Positions 1-5,570 of a stretch of DNA of 5,664 nucleotides are shown here, piece by piece (the first letter of the stretch is position 1; each line of letters opens with the position of its first letter). The notes under the pieces are model-generated. The model worked only from the letters and a program-made list of their open reading frames with translations, did no database searches and had not been told where the DNA came from. A program made the position numbers and the translations under genes. The stretch spans positions 1-5,664 of the forward strand of contig JANTGB010000170.1 of NCBI GenBank assembly GCA_024763115.1, given 5' to 3'. Source of the stretch: Desulfobulbaceae bacterium. GTDB lineage: Bacteria > Desulfobacterota > Desulfobulbia > Desulfobulbales > SURF-16.

Positions 1-190
1 AGGGCACCGCATATTCGGAGTCGAAGTTTATGCCCTGTTTTTAAGGGTGCTTACCTCCGCGATCAGCCTGTCTTACATAGCACCAGTATGCTGCGCCGGT
101 CTGATCACGAAAATCTCCCGGAGTCTCCCTCTGGTCAGTTACAAATACTGAGGTTTGCACTCATTAGGCGCTTATCCCATGAGTAGTTAC
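1..190 (+). repeat. Structured intergenic repeat, copy A (left end cut by window)
   Basis: This copy lies upstream of pycA and belongs to a four-copy family in this window. It starts at the window edge inside the shared motif AGGGCACCG. It holds three potential hairpins: 16-20 with 55-59 (CGGAG/CTCCG) enclosing CCCT 33-36 with AGGG 44-47; the core hairpin GATCAG 61-66 with CTGATC 101-106; and TCAGT 135-139 with ACTGA 147-151. The third hairpin is followed by GGTTTGCACTCATTAG (152-167), which is identical in copy C at 4418-4433. Similarity to copy C continues to a terminal GTTAC at 186-190. Relative to C it has about 40 extra bases between AGGGCACCG and the core hairpin. No protein is credible here. 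Function is unknown; it could be a REP/MITE-like element or a structured RNA. Confidence 0.8.
61..106 (+). repeat. Core hairpin of repeat copy A
   Basis: GATCAG (61-66) pairs with CTGATC (101-106). C67 faces T100 unpaired, then CTG 68-70 pairs with CGG 97-99 through one T-G wobble. The apical part CTTACATAGCACCAGTATGC (72-91, partly overlapping the inner stem border) matches the apical parts of copies C and D. The same arrangement, with different arm sequences, occurs at 4331-4376 and 5601-5648. Confidence 0.75.
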
Positions 191-218
191 TTTTTATCCT
201 GATTAAAATAGTTTTAAC

Positions 219-224
219 GAGGTG
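219..224 (+). promoter_or_regulatory. Ribosome binding site for pycA, fixing a TTG start
   Basis: GAGGTG ends five bases before TTG at 230-232. The next codons, AAG AAA AAA ATA TTG, give the KKKIL start expected of a biotin carboxylase whose ANRGEIA motif begins at residue 8. No ATG nearby fits better, so a TTG start is likely. No convincing sigma-70 promoter pair was found between 100 and 229; transcription may begin upstream of the window. Confidence 0.7.
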
Positions 225-229
225 TTCAT

Positions 230-1672
230 TTGAAGAAAAAAATATTGGTTGCAAATCGCGGTGAGATTGCCCTGCGGATTATTCGCGCCATCCAGGAACT
301 TGGTCATATTGCCGTGGCTGTTTATGAGACTCCGGATAATGCCGCACTGCATATCCGGGTGGCCAATGAGGCTGTCTGGATTGGTGACGGTCCGAGGGTT
401 GATTATCTGGATATTGAAAAGATAATTACTGCCGCTAAACATTATAATGTTGATGCCATCCATCCAGGCTATGGTTTCCTGGCGGAAAACCCTGATTTTG
501 CCAAGGCCTGTGAAGATAACGATATTATTTTTATAGGCCCTTCCAGCCAGGTTATCCGTGATCTTGGTGACAAGGTGACTGCCCGCAGAATTATGGCTGA
601 AGCTGGAATTCCCATGGTACCCGGTACCCAAAATCTTACCGCCGCTGATGCAGGTGAGCAGGAAGCACTGGAATTTGCCGCAAAGTATGGTTATCCCATT
701 ATGCTTAAGGCTACATCAGGCGGCGGTGGACGGGGAATACGTCTCATTGAAAACGATGAGCAGTTAAAGGCCGAATATCCGGTAGCCAGGGCAGAGGCCA
801 AGGCAGCCTTTAATGATGACAATGTTTATATTGAAAAGGTCGTTATCCGGCCAAAGCATGTTGAAGTGCAGATAATGGCCGACAGATTCGGCACTACAGT
901 GCATCTCGGCACCCGTGACTGTTCAATTCAGCGCCGTAATCAGAAACTGGTGGAGATTGCCCCTTCCCTGATTAAAGATCAATCTCTGCTTGACGAGATA
1001 TGTGATACTGCAGTTAAAGCTGCCAGGGCCGCCAAATATTTTAATGCCGGCACGGTTGAATTTTTGATTGACAGTGAGATGAACTATTATTTTATGGAGA
1101 TCAATACCAGGGTGCAGGTTGAACACACTGTAACCGAAATGGTTACCGGTATTGATATTGTCCGCACCCAGATTAAACTGGCTCTGGGTAAAAAACTTGC
1201 TTTTGCCCAGGATGATGTCCAGATTCGCGGTTATGCAATCGAGATGCGGATTAATGCTGAAGACCCCCAGAATGACTTTATGCCTGAGGGAGGCAAAACC
1301 GTATCAGTCTATCGTTCTCCCGGCGGCTATGGTGTCCGGCTTGACGGCTTTGTCTACCAGGGATTTACGGTGCCTGAAGTTTATGATTCCCTGCTGGTAA
1401 AACTCACGGTTCATGGCTTTTCCTGGAATGAAACCGTGGATCGGCTGCGTCGCTGTCTGAAGAATTATAATATAACCGGCCCCAAAACAACTATTCCCTT
1501 TTATTTGAATCTTGTAAATGAGCATGATTTTCAGCAGGGTGATTTTAATACTTCCTATCTTGACAATCATCCTGAACTTTTTGATTATAAAGTCGATGCC
1601 TCAGAGGTAAATAAGCTTGCCAGGTTAATTGCTGAGATTCATCAGAAGAAGGAAAATACATACGCTATTTAA
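230..1672 (+). CDS. pycA: Biotin carboxylase subunit (pyruvate carboxylase subunit A type)
   Basis: This 480-residue protein is an ATP-dependent biotin carboxylase. It would carboxylate the biotin on the PycB carrier using ATP and bicarbonate, in the cytoplasm. Domains run in family order: N-terminal Rossmann-like domain (about 1-110; ANRGEIALRI at 8-17, HPGYGFLAEN at 78-87), ATP-grasp (about 115-320) and biotin carboxylase C-terminal domain (about 335-440). Conserved residues seen are K115, K160 (MLKA), the glycine-rich lid GGGGRG 164-169, H210, K239, E277, E290/N292/R294/E298 in the FMEINTRVQVEH stretch, and R340. The length is normal for a split PycA or AccC. Deviations are RRNQK (235-239) where RRHQK is usual, EIAP for EEAP, and VEHT for VEHP. 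It is followed 28 bases later by pycB, so the two are probably one operon. AccC of acetyl-CoA carboxylase is the alternative, but the partner gene argues against it. Confidence 0.92.
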   Translation: MKKKILVANRGEIALRIIRAIQELGHIAVAVYETPDNAALHIRVANEAVWIGDGPRVDYLDIEKIITAAKHYNVDAIHPGYGFLAENPDFAKACEDNDIIFIGPSSQVIRDLGDKVTARRIMAEAGIPMVPGTQNLTAADAGEQEALEFAAKYGYPIMLKATSGGGGRGIRLIENDEQLKAEYPVARAEAKAAFNDDNVYIEKVVIRPKHVEVQIMADRFGTTVHLGTRDCSIQRRNQKLVEIAPSLIKDQSLLDEICDTAVKAARAAKYFNAGTVEFLIDSEMNYYFMEINTRVQVEHTVTEMVTGIDIVRTQIKLALGKKLAFAQDDVQIRGYAIEMRINAEDPQNDFMPEGGKTVSVYRSPGGYGVRLDGFVYQGFTVPEVYDSLLVKLTVHGFSWNETVDRLRRCLKNYNITGPKTTIPFYLNLVNEHDFQQGDFNTSYLDNHPELFDYKVDASEVNKLARLIAEIHQKKENTYAI

Positions 1673-1690
1673 TTGTTACTTATGTAAAAG

Positions 1691-1695
1691 AGGAG
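1691..1695 (+). promoter_or_regulatory. Ribosome binding site for pycB, deciding the start
   Basis: AGGAG stands five bases before ATG at 1701. An in-frame upstream start at 1629 would overlap the end of pycA by 44 bases, has no comparable site, and would add 24 residues with no family counterpart. The 1701 start is therefore preferred. Confidence 0.85.
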
Positions 1696-1700
1696 TCACC

Positions 1701-3605
1701 ATGAACCGAATCGTTCAAGGTATGAGTATAACTGAAGTTTTAAAAAATTTACGGGCAGTGGATGGTTATGTGATCACCAACACGGCCCGGGATTTATCCC
1801 AGTCTGATTTTAAGAACAGAATATTGCTGCACACTGATCTGCTGGCAGCTGAAGCCAGGGAAAAGGCCGGTTATTTTTCGCTGGAAATTACCGGTGGCGC
1901 TTCAGTGCATGTAGATATACTCCGTAAACAGGTTGATCCTTTTCTGAAACTGGAACTGCTGCGGCAGAAGATGCCGGACACCATGTTTCAGACCCTGTGT
2001 CGCGGGGTTAATCTTTTCGGCTATCGGCCATATCCCCAGAATGTTATTCGTTTTACGGTCAAGGAATTTGCCAAATATGTCGATGTCTGGCGGGTTTTTG
2101 ATTTTATGAATCATATCCCAAACATGCAGGCTGTCTTTGAAGAGGTGCAGACCGCCGGAAAAATTCTTGAGCCAAGTATCTGTTTTTCCACCGGCCCGGA
2201 GCATACGGATGAATATTATGTCGGCAAGGTTGGAGAGATACTTGAAGTAACCGGTGATGAAATACTTCTCTGCATTAAGAACCACGGCGGGTTGGGAACC
2301 CCGAAACGAATCGGCGATCTTGTGGCGGCTATCAAGGATAAATATCCTGATCTGGTTATTCATTATCATGGCCATAATACCGACGGTAATGATATCGGCC
2401 GGATTACAGCGGCGGTTCTAAACGGCGCTACTATCGTTGATGCCGCAGATCATACATTTACCGGTTATTTCGGCCCACCGCCGATTTTAAGCGTTATTCA
2501 GACCCTGCGTGATTACGGTCGGGAAGCGGTCGGGATTGATGAAAAAGCGGTTATTGAAACCTCTGAAGTTTTACGTGATGAACGGCAGCATTATGAATAT
2601 TTTGAATCCCAGTTTAAGGGATTTCTGCCCACGGTACAGATTCATAAACTGCCCGGCGGAGCCATGGGCAGTAGTTTTGAGCAGGCAGTCAAGGGTGGTT
2701 TTCTTGACAGGATGCCGGAAATTCTTCATGAAGAGTTGCCCAAGGTTCAGAAGGAACTTGGTAACTACTGGAGTGTTACTCCCGGTTCCCAGATTCTCTG
2801 GACTACTGCGGTAAGTAATGTTCTTGACGGCGACCGTTACGGTAACTGTTCCGGTGACCTGAAAAATTTGCTCCTTGGTAAATACGGTCCCTTTCCCTTT
2901 TATCAGCCGGCTGACTGGATTTATGAAAAGGCCTTTGGCCCCGACTGGAAAGAGGTTGTTGAAAAAGAGGGTGGGATAGAAGATATCGAGGACATGGATA
3001 TTGAAAAAGAAAGACAGACTCTGACTGAACGTCTTGGCCATGAACCAAGCGAACAACAGCTTGTTACTTATCTACAGCATCCAAATGATGCTGTTGATTT
3101 TTTTAAGTTTGAGGAAAAATTCGGTCAGGTGTATGTGCTGCCTCCCAGTATTTTTTTTAAAAAAGGTGGTTTTGACCTTGGAGAAAAAATCGAATTTACA
3201 GATTGCAACGGCAAGGAACACCTTATCGAGATCGGTCCTCAGCAGGAAAATGAAGATGGCAACATCAATGTCTATTTAAATGTTGACCATTATCAGCGGG
3301 TCTATGAGATTGAGGCCGAGGCTGTAGACGGAGCTGTCAAGGAAGTTCAGATGAGCAAGGAAGAGATTGCCGATCTGGCCAAAATCGGCGATATTCGCGC
3401 ACCATTCGGCGCTAATGTCTGTGAGATCGTGGTTGACCCCGGTCAGGGAGTTCAGGAAGGGGATCGTCTCTTGATGCTGGAGGCCATGAAAATGCAGACT
3501 CCGATTGCCTGTGAAATCGACGGAACGGTGGAGAAGATTGCCGTTAAAGTGGGAGATGCCGTGAAACCGGGAGATAAATTAGTTAAGTTGACTGTTGATG
3601 AATAG
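1701..3605 (+). CDS. pycB: Carboxyltransferase plus biotin carrier subunit (pyruvate carboxylase subunit B type), divergent active site
   Basis: This 634-residue protein would transfer the carboxyl group from biotin to pyruvate, giving oxaloacetate. Order: an HMGL-like TIM-barrel carboxyltransferase domain (about 20-300); the conserved pyruvate carboxylase/oxaloacetate decarboxylase C-terminal region (about 310-490, with PGG 318-320 and FGQVYVLPPSIFF 474-486); a carrier-linking region; and a biotinyl domain (about 565-632) with EAMKMQ and acceptor K597. Core residues are kept: D31 and H221/H223 (metal ligands), Q34, R101 in RGVN, and K193, the lysine carboxylated in the family. Neighbours are unusual: ARDLSQS for RDAHQS, IKNHGG for IKDMAG, HYHGHNTDG for HxHTHDTAG, and GGAMGSS where pyruvate carboxylases have GGQxTNL. 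A pyruvate substrate is the default inference. An oxaloacetate decarboxylase alpha role is less likely, given the adjacent biotin carboxylase and no visible membrane partner. Confidence 0.88.
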   Translation: MNRIVQGMSITEVLKNLRAVDGYVITNTARDLSQSDFKNRILLHTDLLAAEAREKAGYFSLEITGGASVHVDILRKQVDPFLKLELLRQKMPDTMFQTLCRGVNLFGYRPYPQNVIRFTVKEFAKYVDVWRVFDFMNHIPNMQAVFEEVQTAGKILEPSICFSTGPEHTDEYYVGKVGEILEVTGDEILLCIKNHGGLGTPKRIGDLVAAIKDKYPDLVIHYHGHNTDGNDIGRITAAVLNGATIVDAADHTFTGYFGPPPILSVIQTLRDYGREAVGIDEKAVIETSEVLRDERQHYEYFESQFKGFLPTVQIHKLPGGAMGSSFEQAVKGGFLDRMPEILHEELPKVQKELGNYWSVTPGSQILWTTAVSNVLDGDRYGNCSGDLKNLLLGKYGPFPFYQPADWIYEKAFGPDWKEVVEKEGGIEDIEDMDIEKERQTLTERLGHEPSEQQLVTYLQHPNDAVDFFKFEEKFGQVYVLPPSIFFKKGGFDLGEKIEFTDCNGKEHLIEIGPQQENEDGNINVYLNVDHYQRVYEIEAEAVDGAVKEVQMSKEEIADLAKIGDIRAPFGANVCEIVVDPGQGVQEGDRLLMLEAMKMQTPIACEIDGTVEKIAVKVGDAVKPGDKLVKLTVDE

Positions 3606-3660
3606 GCTGTTTTTCAGTCCTTTAGAAATTATTTTCGTGTTATTTCCGGCAAGAAATTAA

Positions 3661-3744
3661 AACAGGCTGATCGCGGAAGTAAGCACCCTTAAAAACAGGT
3701 CATAAACTTCGACTCCGAATATGCGGTGCCCTGTGAGCGGTTAC
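3661..3744 (-). repeat. Structured intergenic repeat, copy B (inverted, truncated)
   Basis: On the minus strand this copy starts with GTAACCGCTCAC (3744 downward) followed by AGGGCACCG. Positions 3662-3732 match the reverse complement of 1-71 with two differences (at 3678 and 3700). Similarity to copy A stops just after GATCAGCCTG, so the 3' arm of the core hairpin, the apical motif and the GGTTTGCACTCATTAG tail are missing. A weak echo of the lost part (GCCGG and CACGAAAAT on the minus strand, near 3629-3648) may be the residue of an internal deletion. It lies between the pycB stop and the terminator, so it should be transcribed as part of the pyc 3' untranslated region. Confidence 0.8.
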
Positions 3745-3766
3745 AGTAGAATTAGACAATAAAAAT

Positions 3767-3809
3767 AAAAAAACTCCCGGGGGTAAAACCTCACCCGGGA
3801 GTTTTTTTT
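3767..3809. terminator. Bidirectional Rho-independent terminator
   Basis: ACTCCCGGG (3773-3781) pairs perfectly with CCCGGGAGT (3794-3802) around a 12-base loop. Seven A precede the stem (3767-3773) and eight T follow it (3802-3809), so it can act on both strands. It sits between the convergent ends of pycB (3605) and the CBM48 gene (3833) and should end both transcripts. Confidence 0.93.
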
Positions 3810-3832
3810 CGTCTGAAACGCAACGGTGTCGC

Positions 3833-4180
3833 TTACCGGTATTGGACAACTTCCTCGCCAATGGTTATGACTGAGTTTTCACTACCAAAACCATTAGCCT
3901 GACGTTCCGAATTTTGGGGATCAAGCTGCCAGTGTCCGTCAACAACAAAGAGATATTCATAGCGGCCAGGTTTAAGTTTGAGTTTTTTCTTGAAAATATT
4001 ACCCTTGTATTTTCTCATGGAATGTTTGCCGGTATCCCAGTCGTTAAAATCACCAGCCAGGAAAACTTTACCGGCATCCGGGGCAAAAAGAGAAAATTCA
4101 CTTGTAATAATAACCTTTCTCTTTGCCTTGGAGGCGCTCTTTTTCTTTGTCGTGCTATTTTTTTTCGTTTTACAGGCCAC
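3833..4180 (-). CDS. Small stand-alone CBM48/AMPK-type glycogen-binding domain protein with lysine-rich N-terminal tail
   Basis: This 115-residue protein is essentially one carbohydrate-binding module of the isoamylase-N/AMPK-beta (CBM48) kind. No catalytic domain is attached. Residues 1-22 form a basic tail with about ten Lys/Arg. Residues 28-107 form the beta-sandwich, with the family hallmarks VFLAGDFNDW (39-48), GRYEYLFVVDGHW (72-84), LDP (86-88) and a closing ENSVITI (101-107). W48 and W84 align with the two Trp that stack on sugar in AMPK beta. There is no signal peptide or membrane segment, so it is probably cytoplasmic. The expected role is binding glycogen or another alpha-glucan, perhaps as an adaptor; no enzyme partner is encoded nearby. 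The start is GTG at 4180, supported by a strong Shine-Dalgarno. It converges on pycB and shares its terminator. Confidence 0.85.
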   Translation of the reverse strand: MACKTKKNSTTKKKSASKAKRKVIITSEFSLFAPDAGKVFLAGDFNDWDTGKHSMRKYKGNIFKKKLKLKPGRYEYLFVVDGHWQLDPQNSERQANGFGSENSVITIGEEVVQYR

Positions 4181-4188
4181 TTTTCTTT

Positions 4189-4196
4189 CCTCCTCC
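4189..4196 (-). promoter_or_regulatory. Strong ribosome binding site supporting a GTG start
   Basis: On the minus strand GGAGGAGG is followed by eight bases and then GTG at 4180-4178. No in-frame ATG lies near the start of the domain; the next candidate starts are inside the beta-sandwich. The GTG is therefore the likely start. Confidence 0.8.
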
Positions 4197-4248
4197 CGAT
4201 TTTTTAACAGATGCTCCTGGTAAATGAGTTCATTGTTCCTGTTAAAAT

Positions 4249-4278
4249 ATAATGCGTTAAATGAAATATCTTTGTCAA
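4249..4278 (-). promoter_or_regulatory. Candidate sigma-70 promoter for the CBM48 gene
   Basis: On the minus strand a perfect -35 TTGACA (4278-4273) is followed after 18 bases by CATTAT (4254-4249), a four-of-six -10. A better -10, TATATT (4251-4246), is 21 bases away, which is too far for an ideal pair. It would give a leader of roughly 60 bases. The region is AT-rich, so chance matches are possible. Confidence 0.4.
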
Positions 4279-4298
4279 ATGTTTTTTATTAAAAAGTG

Positions 4299-4454
4299 GT
4301 AACTGCTCACAGGGCACCGAATCTTTCCACCATCAGCCCGGCTTACGTATAACTAATATGCGGCACCGGACTGATGACGAAAATTTCCGGCGCCCTGTAA
4401 CCAGTTACAATTACTGGGGTTTGCACTCATTAGTCTTACCCCGTGAATATTTAC
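4299..4454 (+). repeat. Structured intergenic repeat, copy C (complete)
   Basis: This is the only copy with both ends inside the window, about 156 bases, bounded by GTAAC (4299) and TTTAC (4454). Nested pairings are GTAACTG 4299-4305 with CAGTTAC 4402-4408; AGGGCACCG 4311-4319 with CGGCGCCCT 4388-4396 (eight of nine pairs); CATCAG 4331-4336 with CTGATG 4371-4376; CCGG 4338-4341 with CCGG 4366-4369; and a tip of CGTATA 4346-4351 with TATGCG 4357-4362. An alternative 3' hairpin is CCAGT 4401-4405 with ACTGG 4413-4417, followed by GGTTTGCACTCATTAG. It lies between the divergent side of the CBM48 gene and the 3' end of the GGDEF gene. On the minus strand it is followed by a T-run, so it could also end the GGDEF transcript. 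Confidence 0.85.
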
Positions 4455-4563
4455 AAAAAGTGAATTATTCAGCCTGGTCAAAACTGCAACAACCTCTGTC
4501 CTGTTACTGAGTATGCCTTGATCTCGAATTAAATCAACAAATTCATATATTGAAAAGTTAAAA
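4455..4563. other. Intergenic stretch without recognisable feature
   Basis: These 109 bases lie between repeat copy C and the stop of the REC-GGDEF gene. There is no clear terminator stem with a T-run for the minus-strand transcript, no RNA gene, and no short reading frame with a ribosome binding site. Confidence 0.6.
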
Positions 4564-5505
4564 TTAAACCTGTAAATTTTCGGCGCTGGAACCATTACCC
4601 ACTCGATTTTTACCACTGGCCTTAATGGCAAAAAGTGATTTGTCAGCCAACCCCAGGATATCCTTAATAGTTTCACCATCATCGGGATAAGTGGCCACTC
4701 CGCAGCTGACGGTTAAATGAACCGGTTGTTCCAGGTCAAGCAGATATGGAGTGGCAGCAATGGTTGCCCGAATATTTTCAGCCTTTTCCAGCGCTTGTTT
4801 TTTTTCAGTGGTCGGTAAAACAATAACAAATTCATCCCCGCCATAGCTGACTCCGTATGCCGGTTCATTGATTAATTCCTTTATTGTTGTCGCCACCTCG
4901 GCAATGGCCTGACTTCCATGAAGATGGCCATAATTATCAACTACATTTTTAAAATTGTCAATATCGAGAAAAATAAGAGACAGGCAACAGTTTGATTCCC
5001 GGCTGGTTTCAATTTCAACAGCCAGATCCTGATAGAGATAACGGGTATTATAAAGACCGGTTAAATCATCGTGAATAGCCAGAGCATGATATTTTTCCAC
5101 GCTTTCCCGCAGTTGTTTATGTGCCTGCCGCAGGGCAAGTTGTGTTCTGACCCTTACCTGTAGCTCCGGGATAGTAAACGGTTTTGTTATATAATCGTTG
5201 CCTCCGGCCTCAAAACCGGCCACAATATCGGATTCATCTGCTCTGGCGGTGATAAAAATTATCGGGACATTCCTGAGACGGGAAAAACTTTTAATTTTTT
5301 TACATAAACTCAAACCGTCCATGTCCGGCATACCTACATCGAGCAGCATCAAATCAGGGACGGTTTCCTTGATTATCTCCAGGGCCTGTTCGCCATTGTC
5401 GGCGGCCAGTACCTTATACCCTTCTTTAATCAGCAGGTTTTCCAGGAGGTGAAGATTCATCTCCGTATCATCAACAATTAAAATAATTGGTGGTTTTTTT
5501 CCCAT
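4564..5505 (-). CDS. REC-GGDEF response regulator, probable Hypr-type cyclic dinucleotide synthase
   Basis: This 313-residue cytoplasmic protein has a receiver domain (about 6-122), a short helical linker (about 122-143) and a GGDEF domain (about 144-303). The receiver is complete: D12/D13, phospho-acceptor D56, T86 and K108 (TKPF). The GGDEF domain has DDLTGLYN (146-153), metal-binding D181 in FLDIDNF, and an intact YGGDEF (221-226). It departs from c-di-GMP synthases at both guanine-contact positions. The Asn of FKxxND is V189 (FKNVVDNYGH) and the Asp of GHxxGD is S198 (GHLHGSQ). Ser there is the hallmark of Hypr GGDEF enzymes such as Geobacter sulfurreducens GSU1658 (GacA), also REC-GGDEF, which make 3',3'-cGAMP. 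The inhibitory RxxD I-site is replaced by NEPA (213-216). The ATG start has only a weak Shine-Dalgarno but fits the receiver fold. No histidine kinase lies nearby. It is monocistronic here, with repeats C and D on its two sides. Confidence 0.88.
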   Translation of the reverse strand: MGKKPPIILIVDDTEMNLHLLENLLIKEGYKVLAADNGEQALEIIKETVPDLMLLDVGMPDMDGLSLCKKIKSFSRLRNVPIIFITARADESDIVAGFEAGGNDYITKPFTIPELQVRVRTQLALRQAHKQLRESVEKYHALAIHDDLTGLYNTRYLYQDLAVEIETSRESNCCLSLIFLDIDNFKNVVDNYGHLHGSQAIAEVATTIKELINEPAYGVSYGGDEFVIVLPTTEKKQALEKAENIRATIAATPYLLDLEQPVHLTVSCGVATYPDDGETIKDILGLADKSLFAIKASGKNRVGNGSSAENLQV

Positions 5506-5570
5506 AGAATTTCTGCTTAGGTCTCAATGCAGATGTTTGCTTTTATTGGACAAAGTGGATAGACTTATAT
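5506..5570. other. Leader of the REC-GGDEF gene, no clear promoter
   Basis: The upstream side of the GGDEF gene is only 65 bases before repeat copy D begins. Neither a good Shine-Dalgarno (only a weak AGAAA) nor a well-spaced -35/-10 pair is visible on the minus strand. The promoter may overlap repeat D. Confidence 0.5.

Noticed and set aside
155..183. TTGCAC in the repeat tail as the -35 of pycA
   Set aside because: The position 17 bases on (CATGAG) is not a -10. The motif is equally present in copy C, where no plus-strand gene follows.
203..631. Open frame of 142 codons on the minus strand opposite pycA
   Set aside because: It lies antisense to the conserved start of the biotin carboxylase and shows no domain or start signal. 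It is a shadow of pycA.
3151..3164. T8A6 run in pycB as a programmed frameshift site
   Set aside because: The reading frame continues normally into the biotinyl domain, the run is not in phase for a classical -1 heptamer, and no alternative frame gives a sensible product. Slippage noise is possible.
4248..4253. Perfect TATAAT on the plus strand as a promoter
   Set aside because: No -35 is found at a proper distance, and there is no plus-strand gene downstream to drive. It sits in AT-rich DNA within the minus-strand promoter candidate.
4299..4454. Repeat C as a GEMM-type cyclic dinucleotide riboswitch near the cyclase gene
   Set aside because: The conserved GEMM core elements are not recognisable. 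The element also lies on the strand opposite the cyclase gene, at its 3' end.
4353..4682. Minus-strand open frame past the GGDEF stop, reading a protein-like stretch (IYEFVDLIRDQGIL...)
   Set aside because: It overlaps the end of the GGDEF gene in another frame and runs into repeat C. It has no ribosome binding site and no recognised family. A decayed remnant cannot be excluded, but there is not enough to annotate.
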